Made by a program: the position numbers and the translations under genes. The notes below the pieces were generated by a model, which saw only the letters and a program-made list of their open reading frames with translations, had not been told where the DNA came from and did not search any database. From NCBI RefSeq assembly GCF_900111945.1, contig NZ_FOYO01000001.1:410251-474250 (forward strand): a stretch of 64,000 nt of DNA. The letters run 5' to 3'. The stretch is from Litoreibacter janthinus. Its GTDB lineage: Bacteria > Pseudomonadota > Alphaproteobacteria > Rhodobacterales > Rhodobacteraceae. This document shows positions 44,072 to 53,576 of the stretch, piece by piece (position 1 is the first letter of the stretch; every line of letters starts with the position of its first letter).

Positions 44072-44267
44072 CTTAAGACCTCCTTTTGCAAGATCGGTTA
44101 GCAATGCTTTAGCCGCATCGCAGAATATATGTAAGCACTCTTCCTCCACTTGCAAGTCATTCGCAAAAACTTCTGCTAGATGTAGTGGTCGCGGGGATTG
44201 TTTGCACAAGAGAAATATGGGAGTTTCCCTCAAAATCGAGCAACTGACAAAAACAGGCGATCACCTA

Positions 44268-46307
44268 ATGCAAGACCCGCAAAAGCTGCTGGCCGAGATT
44301 TTCGGATTCGACGAGTTTCGCCCCGGTCAGCGCGAAATCGTGAATGCCGTCTGCGAAGGCAGAAACACCCTCGCCATCATGCCAACCGGTGGTGGCAAAT
44401 CGCTGTGCTTCCAGCTTCCCGCTCTCGCCCGCGAAGGATTGACCGTCGTCATTTCCCCGCTGATCGCCCTGATGCGGGATCAAGTGCGCGCGCTAAAAGC
44501 TGCGGGTGTGCAGGCCGGTGCCCTGACCTCTGGAAACACCGAAGAAGAAACAGATCTGGTCTTCGACGCGTTGCAATCTGGCACGTTGAAACTGCTCTAC
44601 ATTGCACCCGAACGCCTTGCGTCCTCCGGCACGCGCGACATGCTTGGCCGTGCGAACTGTACCATGATTGCCGTCGACGAAGCGCATTGCGTCAGCCAAT
44701 GGGGCCACGACTTCCGACCGGACTACCTACGCATCGGCGAGTTGCGCCGCGCCTTGGATGTGCCGTTGGCTGCGTTTACGGCGACGGCCGACGCCGAAAC
44801 CCGAGAAGAGATCGTCACCCGTTTGTTTGATGGCGTGCCTCCGGAAACGTTTATGCAAGGCTTCGACCGTCCCAACCTAAACCTTTCGTTCGAGGTCAAA
44901 GACGGTCCACGTCGCCAGATTCTGGACTTCGCCAACGCACGCAAGGGTCAGTCCGGCATTGTCTATTGCGGCACCCGTGCAAAGACCGAGACATTGGCAC
45001 AGGCCCTACGCGAGGCTGGACACTCGGCCTGCCACTACCACGGCGGTATGGACCCCGAAGAACGCCGCGAGGTGGAGCGTCGGTTTTCGCAAGAAGATGG
45101 CCTCGTCGTTGTCGCGACGATCGCATTCGGGATGGGCGTCGACAAACCCGATATCCGCTGGGTCGCCCATGCTGACCTGCCCAAATCCATCGAAGGCTAC
45201 TACCAAGAAATCGGTCGCGCGGGTCGCGATGGCACGCCTGCAGATACGCTGACACTTTACGGGCCAGACGACATCCGCTTCCGCCGCCAGCAGATCGACG
45301 AGGGCCTTGCCCCCGACGACCGCAAAGCCGCCGACCACGCCCGCCTGAACGCGCTATTGGGGCTGGCCGAAGCACTGGAGTGCCGTCGCAAGCCGTTACT
45401 TGAGTACTTTGGTGATACGGACATCACTTGCGGTAACTGCGACCTGTGCGAAAAGGCTCCAGAAACCTTCGACGGCACCGTGGCTGTCCGCAAAGCGCTG
45501 TCAGCGATCCTGCGCACTGGCGAATACTTCGGCGCAGGCCATTTGATCGACATCTTGTTGGGCAATTCAACCGACAAAGTGCAAGCCCGCGGCCACGACC
45601 AGCTGCCCACGTTTGGCATTGGCGGCGAATACGACAAACGCGGCTGGCAAGCTGTGTTCCGGCAGATGATGGGCCGCGACTTGATCCGGCCAGATCCGTC
45701 GCGCCACGGCGCTTTCCGAATGACCCAAGCTGCCCGTCCGATCCTGCGTGACGAGGCAACGATTACTCTGCGCAAAGACACCATCAAGAAGGGCGCGAAC
45801 CGCCCAGCAATCAAAACGCTGGTCTCAGATGAGGACGCCCCGCTGCTCTCCGCCCTCAAGGCGAAACGTCGCGCCTTCGCAGAGGCCGCGCGCGTGCCAG
45901 CCTACGTAATTTTCAATGACAAGACGCTGATCGAGATGGCGGAAACACGCCCCGCGACCCTAGACGATTTCGCCCGCATTTCCGGTGTTGGCGCGAAAAA
46001 GCTGGAAAGTTTCGGCGCGGCCTTCCTTGAAGTCATCAACGGAGCACCGACGCCAGAGCTTCACCCGACCCGCCGCAAGCTGGCAGGTCGCGACAGCGGG
46101 GCGCTATATGACCAACTGGTCGAAGCGCAAACCAACCTCGCACGCGGGCCAGAAGGTTACGACAAACCACTAAGCTGTTCCTCCTCATTGATCGCAAAGG
46201 TGGCGGAAGTTAAGCCAAGTGACACAAACTCGATGGTCCGCCTTCTGGGTGACCGCCGTGCGGAGCGTTTCGGCGAGGCATTTCTAAATGTGCTTCGCGC
46301 CTCTTGA
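44268..46307 (+). CDS. recQ: ATP-dependent DNA helicase RecQ
   Basis: A 679-residue 3'-5' helicase for recombination and fork repair. Walker A is MPTGGGKSLCFQ near residue 38, DEAH box VDEAHCVSQWGHDFRPDY near residue 137, motif VI QEIGRAGRDG near residue 325, and the zinc-binding cysteines around residues 371-395 (CRRKPLLEYFGDTDITCGNCDLC, split here). An RQC domain follows, then an HRDC domain near residues 527-590 and about 85 further residues. Start 44268 fits known RecQ N-termini; 44217 would add 17 residues. No strong ribosome site decides it. Confidence 0.95.
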   Translation: MQDPQKLLAEIFGFDEFRPGQREIVNAVCEGRNTLAIMPTGGGKSLCFQLPALAREGLTVVISPLIALMRDQVRALKAAGVQAGALTSGNTEEETDLVFDALQSGTLKLLYIAPERLASSGTRDMLGRANCTMIAVDEAHCVSQWGHDFRPDYLRIGELRRALDVPLAAFTATADAETREEIVTRLFDGVPPETFMQGFDRPNLNLSFEVKDGPRRQILDFANARKGQSGIVYCGTRAKTETLAQALREAGHSACHYHGGMDPEERREVERRFSQEDGLVVVATIAFGMGVDKPDIRWVAHADLPKSIEGYYQEIGRAGRDGTPADTLTLYGPDDIRFRRQQIDEGLAPDDRKAADHARLNALLGLAEALECRRKPLLEYFGDTDITCGNCDLCEKAPETFDGTVAVRKALSAILRTGEYFGAGHLIDILLGNSTDKVQARGHDQLPTFGIGGEYDKRGWQAVFRQMMGRDLIRPDPSRHGAFRMTQAARPILRDEATITLRKDTIKKGANRPAIKTLVSDEDAPLLSALKAKRRAFAEAARVPAYVIFNDKTLIEMAETRPATLDDFARISGVGAKKLESFGAAFLEVINGAPTPELHPTRRKLAGRDSGALYDQLVEAQTNLARGPEGYDKPLSCSSSLIAKVAEVKPSDTNSMVRLLGDRRAERFGEAFLNVLRAS

Positions 46308-46352
46308 GGCCAACGGCCAGCCGACTAAGTTATCCCTCGAAGGAGCCGCCAA

Positions 46353-47147
46353 ATGTTAACAGTGATTTCGCCCGCCAAGAAACTGGATATGTCCGCCGTG
46401 GACGTAACCCCGACCCTGCCGGAGTTTCAGGCCGACGCAAATCAACTGGCGGCTGTGGCGCGCGATCTGTCCGTGGACGACCTGCGCAAACTGATGCACA
46501 TCTCGGAAAATCTGGCGGTGTTGAATCGTGACCGTTTCCGTGCCTTCGCCAAGGCCAGTACGCCAGACAACGCCAAAGCCGCGATGTATATCTTCGCGGG
46601 CGACACCTACACCGGTCTCGAGGCCAAGAGCCTTGATGCGGAAGAGGTTGCCTTTGCCCAAGATCACCTGCGCATTCTGTCCGGCCTGTACGGTTTGCTG
46701 AAACCGCTGGACGCGATCCAAGCCTACCGGCTGGAGATGGGCAGCCGCCTTAGGACTTCGCGCGGAAAGTCGCTCTATGAGTTTTGGGGAAGCACTATCA
46801 GCGAGGCCCTGAACAAGCAGGCGCAAGAGATGCAAACCGACACATTGGTGAACTGCGCAAGCCAAGAGTATTTTGGCGTTGTTAAACCCGACGCCTTGAC
46901 GCTGAACGTGGTGACGCCGCAGTTCTATGAGGACAAACCCGGTGGGCCGAAGATCGTGAGCTTTTTTGCCAAGCAGGCGCGCGGGGCGATGGCGCGGTTC
47001 ATCATCCAAAATCGACTGACGAATCCGGAGCATCTGCGCGATTTTGATATCGGCGGCTATGCCTACCAGCCCGAACAGTCCACACCAGATCGCCCCGTTT
47101 TCCTCCGCGCCGAAGCCGCTGCTCAGGTCTTCAAAGAAGCGTCGTAA
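46353..47147 (+). CDS. yaaA: Peroxide stress protein YaaA (UPF0246)
   Basis: A 264-residue cytosolic protein of the YaaA/DUF328 family; in E. coli it limits intracellular iron and oxidative DNA damage. Family segments are VISPAKKLDM at the start, ALRLF-like ILSGLYGLLKPLDAIQAYRLEMG near residues 105-130, and LVNCASQEYFGVV. The ribosome site is GAAGGAG. Its 3' end overlaps the convergent VOC gene by 25 bases. Confidence 0.93.
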   Translation: MLTVISPAKKLDMSAVDVTPTLPEFQADANQLAAVARDLSVDDLRKLMHISENLAVLNRDRFRAFAKASTPDNAKAAMYIFAGDTYTGLEAKSLDAEEVAFAQDHLRILSGLYGLLKPLDAIQAYRLEMGSRLRTSRGKSLYEFWGSTISEALNKQAQEMQTDTLVNCASQEYFGVVKPDALTLNVVTPQFYEDKPGGPKIVSFFAKQARGAMARFIIQNRLTNPEHLRDFDIGGYAYQPEQSTPDRPVFLRAEAAAQVFKEAS

Positions 47148-47578
47148 GCCACCAACTCGACGGTATTGCCATCAGGGTCGCGGGTAAAGATCCCGCGCCA
47201 ACCGGCCCAGTCGAAGTCCTGAACGGTGTAGTCCTGCCCCAAATTGTCATACCACGCGCGTACCGCGTCTTGCTGATCCACCGGCAGGCTTAACGCCAAG
47301 TGATGTAGTGTGGAGGTCGTGCCGCCCTCAACCATGTTTTCTGAGCCGCCCAGCGCCTTATCGAATAGCGCTAAAACTGTAGTGTGGCCCGCGACGCCGT
47401 CGGCTATTCGGAAAAAGGCAATACTGTCTGAATACTCGCCTTCCATCGGGACCAGACCAATCACATCGCGATAAAATGCGACCATGGCAGGGAAATCCAG
47501 GCAACGGATGGCGACTTCGCCTAATCCGGCCACTGCAAAACCTCGTTCCAAATCACCATCCTCCGTCAAGAATACCAT
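47123..47578 (-). CDS. VOC (glyoxalase/bleomycin-resistance fold) family protein
   Basis: A 151-residue single VOC-domain protein. Recognised by the repeat of beta-alpha-beta-beta-beta units: CLDFPAMVAFYRDVIGLVP near residue 25 and LHHLALSLPV, ending with IFTRDPDGNTVELVAYD, where a metal-binding glutamate is expected. Substrate unknown. The start may instead be the GTG at 47533, which has a GAGG ribosome site and matches the typical short N-terminus of the family. Confidence 0.85.
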   Translation of the reverse strand: MVFLTEDGDLERGFAVAGLGEVAIRCLDFPAMVAFYRDVIGLVPMEGEYSDSIAFFRIADGVAGHTTVLALFDKALGGSENMVEGGTTSTLHHLALSLPVDQQDAVRAWYDNLGQDYTVQDFDWAGWRGIFTRDPDGNTVELVAYDASLKT

Positions 47579-47709
47579 GCGATAGGCCTAAGGCAGGTTT
47601 TGCCAAGCCCGCAAAAACATCTTAGTCTTGCGTTAACCGTTACAAAACCCGCAGGCCAACATTGGCGCAATAGCGGGGAACAACATTAAAGCGGGGGCAG
47701 AGGACACAG

Positions 47710-49194
47710 ATGAGCAATACACGACGCGCATTCCTGCTCGGCACTGGCGCATTGGCGGGCGCATACGCGACGCGCCGCTACTATACGACCGCTGACCCGT
47801 CAGGTCGCGTATTGGGCGGCCTGACGGACGACCCGCTTATCCTGAACGATGCGTCCGAGTTGTCGCCGACGCGCGTCGCCAAGCACCTTACACTTAGGGA
47901 CAAGTTCGAGGCAGCACAGATTGATGCACTTCGGGCTGAACTTGTGGACGCGAAGCGTGCCGGCCGACCTGTGATCGCCTCCGCCGCGCGGCATTCTATG
48001 GGCGGGCAAAGCATGGCCGTCGCAGGCACGACCATTACCATGGATCACGAATGGGTGGAGATGGACAAAACTGCGCTCACCTATCGGTGCGGTGCGGGCA
48101 CCCGTTGGTCCACCATTATTTCCAAGTTGGATGCTGAGGGCTTTTCCCCAGCTGTCATGCAATCCAACAACGATTTCGGCGTGGCGTCTACCTATTCCGT
48201 CAACGCCCATGGCTGGCCCACGCCCTATTCGGGCATGGGGTCAACCGTCGTGTCGCTAAGGATGATGCTGGCTGATGGAACCCACATCAGCTGTTCGCGC
48301 GACGACAACGCCGACATCTTCTTCGCGGCGATGGGTGGCTACGGGCTACTTGGAATTATCACCGACATGACCATCAAAATGGTCGCGAATACCCGACTAC
48401 AGCCGACGTTCGAGAAGATGGACGCAGAGCTATTCGGCCCTCGCTTCGTGCAGGCCGTCAAAGGCGAAACTGGTGTGCAAATGGCCTACGGACGGCTGGA
48501 CGTCAGCAAAGACCGCTTTTTTGAGGGCGCAATGATGATCACCTACCGCCCCACCCAAGACCAAAGTGATCTACCTCCTGCTCCCGGCTCCGGCTTTCTC
48601 TCCAAAGCCGCGCGATCCGTATTTCGCGCGCAGCTTGGCTCCGACAGCGCCAAGCACCGGCGCTGGTGGTTTGAAACGGGTCTGGGTCCATGGATCGGTG
48701 GGGGTGAGACGACACGCAATACACTGTTAAACGAGCCGGTGATCACGCTCGATGATCGCGACGACACCCGCACAGACATTCTGCACGAGTATTTCATCGC
48801 CCCTGACAAGTTTGCAGGTTGGGTCAGCGCCTGTCGCGAGGTGATCCCGTCCAGCTATCAAGAGCTACTGAACATCACACTGCGCTACGTCGCTCAAGAT
48901 GGTGAAAGCTGGCTTAGCTATGCGCCCGCTGATCGGATCGCCTGCGTGATGCTGTTCTCTCAGGAAAAGACCCATCGCGGCGAAGAAGACATGAAGCGAA
49001 TGACGCAAGAACTGATCGACCGCACGCTGGACCTGGGTGGCAGCTACTACCTGCCCTATCGGCTTCATGCCCGCCAAGACCAGATCATCAAGGCCTATCC
49101 CGGCCTGCGCCCATTCGTGGCCAAAAAGCGCGCCATGGATCCCACCAACCTGTTCCGCCACGCGATGTGGGACACCTACATGGCACGAGGCTAA
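47710..49194 (+). CDS. Exported FAD-dependent oxidase (FAD_binding_4 / ALO-like)
   Basis: A 494-residue flavoprotein oxidase. The N-terminus carries a Tat signal (TRRAFLLGTGALAGAYA), so it would be exported folded with its FAD. The FAD-binding half shows RPVIASAARHSMGGQSMAV near residue 92, the VNAHGWPTPYSGMGSTVV stretch near residue 165, and GLLGIITDMTIKM near residue 215. The C-terminal part ends in DPTNLFRHAMWDTYM, typical of sugar-lactone/aldonolactone oxidases. The substrate is unknown. It is followed 4 bases later by a membrane-protein gene. Confidence 0.85.
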   Translation: MSNTRRAFLLGTGALAGAYATRRYYTTADPSGRVLGGLTDDPLILNDASELSPTRVAKHLTLRDKFEAAQIDALRAELVDAKRAGRPVIASAARHSMGGQSMAVAGTTITMDHEWVEMDKTALTYRCGAGTRWSTIISKLDAEGFSPAVMQSNNDFGVASTYSVNAHGWPTPYSGMGSTVVSLRMMLADGTHISCSRDDNADIFFAAMGGYGLLGIITDMTIKMVANTRLQPTFEKMDAELFGPRFVQAVKGETGVQMAYGRLDVSKDRFFEGAMMITYRPTQDQSDLPPAPGSGFLSKAARSVFRAQLGSDSAKHRRWWFETGLGPWIGGGETTRNTLLNEPVITLDDRDDTRTDILHEYFIAPDKFAGWVSACREVIPSSYQELLNITLRYVAQDGESWLSYAPADRIACVMLFSQEKTHRGEEDMKRMTQELIDRTLDLGGSYYLPYRLHARQDQIIKAYPGLRPFVAKKRAMDPTNLFRHAMWDTYMARG

Positions 49195-49198
49195 CCCA

Positions 49199-49606
49199 AT
49201 GACCACATTGCGGCTTATCACTTTAGGGTACTTCGTCTCACTGATGATTGCGGCGTCGCTGAACTACCTGCCTGTCGCCGGTATCATTGACGACCAAGGA
49301 TACGCGTTTGGCATTTTCGCTCTGGATGTTTTCGATGATCTGCTGCATCTGGCCTCCGCTTTGTGGGCATTGGCAGCCGCACTTATATCGCACCGCGCCA
49401 GCCGCATTTTCCTGACATATTTCGGCGCACTCTACTTTGCCGACGGGCTGCTTGGACTCGCCACCGGTTCGGGCTTTCTGGACGCGGGGATTTTGATTTA
49501 CGGTTTCTATGAGTATCCCAGCTTCTTGATAAAGCTGGCCGCCAACGTCCCGCACCTGGCGCTTGGGGGTGTAGCCTTAGCCGCCGCCTATTTCGGGCGC
49601 AAATGA
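49199..49606 (+). CDS. Small membrane protein (possibly DUF4383-like)
   Basis: A 135-residue protein with four hydrophobic segments (LITLGYFVSLMIAASL, LLHLASALWALAAALI, IFLTYFGALYFADGLLGLA, LAANVPHLALGGVALAAAYF). The HLAS...ALISHRASRIF pattern loosely recalls DUF4383 proteins, but this is uncertain. The ATG lies 4 bases after the oxidase stop, and the gene overlaps the next by four bases (ATGA), so it belongs to one transcription unit with its neighbours. Confidence 0.7.
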   Translation: MTTLRLITLGYFVSLMIAASLNYLPVAGIIDDQGYAFGIFALDVFDDLLHLASALWALAAALISHRASRIFLTYFGALYFADGLLGLATGSGFLDAGILIYGFYEYPSFLIKLAANVPHLALGGVALAAAYFGRK

Positions 49607-50649
49607 AGCGGTTTCTGAAATGGCTTGGTCTGGCGCTTCTTGCGCTGGTCCTGCTGATTGCAGGCCCAATCGCCTACACCGAAACGATGTGCCGCGGCAC
49701 GCCGCTGGAACAGGCCGAGGCGAGATATATCACCGATCCCAACTGGCAACGGGCCGAAGCTCGGACTTACCTGACCTACCCCGAATGGCACATCGTCTAT
49801 GCCTATGAGGGCTACGCCGAAGTCTTGAAGCGAGCCGATCCGCATGATTTCCCTTATCTCCAAGCTATCACCGGCTTTTGGTCGTCGCTTTGCGCTTTGA
49901 CTGAGAAGGCCGACGAACTGGGCCCGGCGGGCACCGACACCAAACTGACGATCTACACGATCGGCGCGAGCTTCACGTTGGAGATGCTGTTCAAAGCCGC
50001 CTACGAGGAAACCATTGGGCGCGTCGCCTCTTGGACCTCCGACACCTCGCCGCAAGACAAGGTCGAGATGGCAATGGCCGCCGACTACGCCATCTTCCTG
50101 CAGGAAATCCCGTGGTACAAATACGACTTTGACGCATGGCACACCAAGCTGATGGCCGCCCCCACCGAAGGGCTTCGCTCCTACGAGCGTCGCATCGCAC
50201 TGGGCATAGAATGGAAAGCCAAAGCCGCTTACGCCCGCGTCATCGCAAAAGCTGCAGGCGCGGTTGGCGTGGACGAATTGCGGATGCGGGTGGCTGTAAG
50301 CGGGATCGCACCAAAGGACATCGAACGATATGACGGCTGGCGGGTTATTGACGACACCAATCCCTTGCTAATCGAAGTGCCACGGTATCGCCCGTTCACA
50401 AAAGCCGCGCGTGACTTTAGCCAAAAGTCAGAGCAAAAATTCGTAGAGATCGCTGGAAATGATGACATTCTAATCAGCGTCATTCATCACCCGCACTCGG
50501 AATTCATTCCCGAAATCAACGTGCTGTCCACCACCGCACGCGTCGGGTTCCCGGATGATGCCCGGAGTCTCATTGCTTTGAAAGTGTCCGATCTCGGAAG
50601 CGCTTTGCCTATGATGCCCGCTGCGCTCGAACATATATACGATTACTAG
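49603..50649 (+). CDS. Membrane-anchored protein of unknown function, 348 residues
   Basis: One N-terminal membrane helix (WLGLALLALVLLIAGPIAY) anchors a large, mostly helical domain probably facing the periplasm. A striking tryptophan- and tyrosine-rich stretch includes TYLTYPEWHIVYAYEGYAEV near residue 57, YLQAITGFWSSLCAL near residue 85 and LQEIPWYKYDFDAWHTKLM near residue 167. No cysteine pair, lipobox or catalytic motif stands out. No family recognised. Overlaps the gene before it, and the next start directly follows its stop. Confidence 0.72.
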   Translation: MKRFLKWLGLALLALVLLIAGPIAYTETMCRGTPLEQAEARYITDPNWQRAEARTYLTYPEWHIVYAYEGYAEVLKRADPHDFPYLQAITGFWSSLCALTEKADELGPAGTDTKLTIYTIGASFTLEMLFKAAYEETIGRVASWTSDTSPQDKVEMAMAADYAIFLQEIPWYKYDFDAWHTKLMAAPTEGLRSYERRIALGIEWKAKAAYARVIAKAAGAVGVDELRMRVAVSGIAPKDIERYDGWRVIDDTNPLLIEVPRYRPFTKAARDFSQKSEQKFVEIAGNDDILISVIHHPHSEFIPEINVLSTTARVGFPDDARSLIALKVSDLGSALPMMPAALEHIYDY

Positions 50650-50910
50650 ATGCGCCCGTTTCTAATCATATGCACCCTCGCTGCCACTTGGTTCGTGCTT
50701 GCCCTAGGCTCCATGTTGACAGGAACGATCTCAACAGCAGCTGTTCCGAAAGGGACGCATGTTCCGGCGAATATCGCGATAATCGGGTCCGCTCCCGGCC
50801 TTCTCATAGTACGAAGTGACGATCCGGATTATGTCCGCGAGTTGTATCGAGCCGGCGCGACGATAGTGCTTCCGGCGCGCAAAAAGACCTGTCTCGCGCT
50901 ACAAAGCTAA
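50650..50910 (+). CDS. Small membrane-associated protein, unknown function
   Basis: An 86-residue protein with an N-terminal hydrophobic segment (FLIICTLAATWFVLALGSML), which could be a signal peptide or anchor, followed by a small domain (NIAIIGSAPGLLIVRSDDPDYVRELYRAGATIVLPARKKTC). The ATG abuts the preceding stop codon with no gap. Family not recognised. It ends by overlapping the convergent lipoprotein gene by four bases. Confidence 0.65.
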   Translation: MRPFLIICTLAATWFVLALGSMLTGTISTAAVPKGTHVPANIAIIGSAPGLLIVRSDDPDYVRELYRAGATIVLPARKKTCLALQS

Positions 50911-51527
50911 CAGCCGAAAAACCCGCAATCGCGATACTTCAAGACCACTTCGAACGTCTCGGGCAGGGTTCCAGACGGCTGAAGGATTTCAAGCGTTGGA
51001 ATTACCAGCTCAACCATCGTGCCATCCTCAGAGATTGCACCGTTCGAGCTCTCGATTTCCAAGCCGCGCAAGCGCACCACTATCTCAGACCCTTCCAAGC
51101 CGTTGGTAATCATGCTGAACATCGGGTTGTCAGCCGTCAGCTCTGCCGGCTTGCCTTCGATATTTTCGAAATCCAATGGCAAGCTGATCTTAAGCCGTTC
51201 GTCGTCCAAGCGGACAAATTCCATTTCGCTGAAGAACGGGTCTTCGGTCTTGGCCTCGTTGGCCTGTTCTATCGCCTCATCTATCGTCATGGTATGGCGG
51301 GAGGTGCAGGACACGCTTTCAGGCGTTTCGACTTTTTCCGAGTTTGGAGGACACAAAGCGCCAGCTTGCGGCCCCATCATCTGCATCATGTCGAAAAGCT
51401 GACGCCCCAGAATCATAGTCGTCTCGGAGGTGATAACTTCGTCCTCACCAATGGTCGCGTCGGATTCAACATCCAGACAGGCCGCGAAGGGCAATACTAA
51501 AATAAGGGCAAATTTGCGCAACGACAT
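50907..51527 (-). CDS. Lipoprotein of unknown function
   Basis: A 206-residue protein with a lipoprotein signal (LRKFALILVLPFAAC, lipidated cysteine at residue 17). The mature part is acidic, contains four further cysteines (ALCPPNS, VSCTSRH, and CGFFGC at the end) that may form disulfides, and appears mainly beta-structured in the second half. No family recognised. It lies downstream of no clear partner; typA is on the other side, on its upstream flank but reading the same strand. Confidence 0.7.
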   Translation of the reverse strand: MSLRKFALILVLPFAACLDVESDATIGEDEVITSETTMILGRQLFDMMQMMGPQAGALCPPNSEKVETPESVSCTSRHTMTIDEAIEQANEAKTEDPFFSEMEFVRLDDERLKISLPLDFENIEGKPAELTADNPMFSMITNGLEGSEIVVRLRGLEIESSNGAISEDGTMVELVIPTLEILQPSGTLPETFEVVLKYRDCGFFGC

Positions 51528-51643
51528 CAGGTTAGGCCTCCAGAACGGTTTGGCTGGATAATGCCTGTGTTGCAGCGGCTTGGAAAGCGGAAGCGGTGGA
51601 GCGCCCCGGCAATTCTGCCAGGGCGATTTCTTCGGAGCGTTAT

Positions 51644-53461
51644 CTAGGCCGAACGCGAAGCGCGCTTGCGTTCGTGCGGGTCAAGGTGCCGCTTGCGCAG
51701 ACGAATGGCATTCGGGGTGACCTCGACCAGTTCGTCATTGTCGATATACGCAATCGCCTCTTCCAGTGACATGCGAACGGGCGTGGTCAGGCGAACTGCC
51801 TCGTCCGTACCGGAGGCACGCACGTTGGTCAGTTTCTTGCCTTTCAGCGGGTTCACTTCCAGATCGTTCTCACGAGAGTGCTCGCCTATGATCATGCCTT
51901 GATAGACATTTTCCTGAGCACCGATGAAAAACTTGCCGCGGTCTTCAAGATTGAAGATCGCATATGCCACGGACACGCCGCTTTCCATCGAGATCAGAAC
52001 ACCTGCACGACGGCCCGGGATCGGGCCTTTATGCGGCGCCCATTCGTGGAAAACGCGGTTCAGCACACCGGTGCCGCGCGTATCCGTCAGGAATTCGCCA
52101 TGGTAACCGATCAGGCCGCGAGACGGCACATGCGCGATGATGCGGGTCTTACCAGCACCTGCCGGTTTCATCTCGGTCATCTCGCCTTTGCGAACACCGG
52201 TCAGCTTTTCGATCACGACGCCAGAGTATTCATCATCCACGTCGATGGTGACTTCCTCGATTGGCTCGTTACGCACACCGTCGATCTCTTGGAACAAAAC
52301 CTGCGGGCGGGAAATCGACAGCTCGAACCCTTCCCGACGCATGTTCTCGATCAAAACACCCATTTGCAGTTCGCCGCGACCGGCAACTTCAAACGCGTCA
52401 CCGCCAGGCGTGTCGGAGATCTTGATGGCAACGTTCGACTCGGCTTCTTTCATCAGACGATCGCGAATAACGCGGGACTGAACCTTCTTGCCGTCTTTAC
52501 CTGCAAGCGGACTGTCGTTGATTCCGAAAGTCACAGTGATGGTCGGCGGGTCAATCGGCTGCGCAGGAATTGCTTCGTTCACGTCAACCGCACAGATCGT
52601 GTCTGCAACAGTCGCCTTGGTCATACCGGCCAAAGAAACGATGTCCCCTGCTTCCGCCAGATCAATTGGCTCTTGGGTCAGGCCGCGGGCCGCCAGAATT
52701 TTTGTGGCGCGGAACTGCTCGATCTTCGTTCCGTCGCGCGACAGGGCCTTGACCGTTTCGCCGACTTTCAGGGTGCCAGCTTCAACACGGCCTGTCAGCA
52801 AGCGGCCGATGAACGGATCAGCGCCAAGAGTTGTGGCCAGCATGCGGAAAGGCTCATCACGAGCTTCAACTTGTTTGGGAGCGGGAACATGCTCAACGAT
52901 CAGGTCCAGCAGGGCGGACAGGTCTTTGCGCGGACCGTCAAGTTCCATATCGGCCCAGCCGGACCGGCCGGACGCGTACATGGAGGGGAAGTCCAACTGG
53001 TTGTCATCCGCACCAAGGTTGGCGAACAAATCAAAGCATTCATCCAGAGCGCGATCCGGCTCTGCATCGCTTTTATCGACTTTGTTCAGAACCACGATCG
53101 GACGCAGCCCCAAGGCCAACGCTTTGGAGGTCACGAATTTTGTCTGTGGCATCGGGCCTTCAGCCGCGTCCACAAGCAGCACAACGCCGTCCACCATGGA
53201 CAGGATGCGCTCCACCTCGCCGCCGAAATCGGCGTGGCCTGGGGTGTCGACGATGTTCAGGCGGATGCCCTTCCATTCGACCGACGTCGCTTTCGCAAGA
53301 ATCGTAATTCCGCGTTCGCGTTCCAGATCGTTGCTGTCCATGGCCCGTTCGGCCACAGCCTGGTTCTCGCGGAACGAGCCAGATTGCTTGAGCATTTCGT
53401 CCACCAGCGTGGTTTTACCGTGGTCAACGTGAGCGATAATCGCAATATTGCGAAGGTCCAT
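51644..53461 (-). CDS. typA: Translational GTPase TypA/BipA
   Basis: A 605-residue ribosome-associated GTPase important for 50S assembly and stress or cold growth. G1 is IAHVDHGKTTLVDEM at residues 9-23, the switch region RERGITILAKAT follows, then DTPGHADFGGEVER near residue 72 and NKVDKSDA near residue 126. EF-G-like domains and the BipA C-terminal domain follow (GLIGYHGEFLTDTRGTGVLN). Full length. A short GC-rich inverted repeat follows its stop. Confidence 0.97.
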   Translation of the reverse strand: MDLRNIAIIAHVDHGKTTLVDEMLKQSGSFRENQAVAERAMDSNDLERERGITILAKATSVEWKGIRLNIVDTPGHADFGGEVERILSMVDGVVLLVDAAEGPMPQTKFVTSKALALGLRPIVVLNKVDKSDAEPDRALDECFDLFANLGADDNQLDFPSMYASGRSGWADMELDGPRKDLSALLDLIVEHVPAPKQVEARDEPFRMLATTLGADPFIGRLLTGRVEAGTLKVGETVKALSRDGTKIEQFRATKILAARGLTQEPIDLAEAGDIVSLAGMTKATVADTICAVDVNEAIPAQPIDPPTITVTFGINDSPLAGKDGKKVQSRVIRDRLMKEAESNVAIKISDTPGGDAFEVAGRGELQMGVLIENMRREGFELSISRPQVLFQEIDGVRNEPIEEVTIDVDDEYSGVVIEKLTGVRKGEMTEMKPAGAGKTRIIAHVPSRGLIGYHGEFLTDTRGTGVLNRVFHEWAPHKGPIPGRRAGVLISMESGVSVAYAIFNLEDRGKFFIGAQENVYQGMIIGEHSRENDLEVNPLKGKKLTNVRASGTDEAVRLTTPVRMSLEEAIAYIDNDELVEVTPNAIRLRKRHLDPHERKRASRSA

Positions 53462-53576
53462 TAGACTAACCTTGTAAGGAGTGTTTGCGCGCGACCTAAC
53501 GCACCCGCCCTATAAAAGCCAGCCTATTCGCGGCAACGCGGCATTTAGGACGGTTTCGCGGCATAACAGCCAATGG

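Noticed and set aside
51878..53464. 528-codon open frame on the plus strand opposite typA
   Set aside because: typA is unmistakable on the other strand; this frame is a shadow caused by high GC at third positions.
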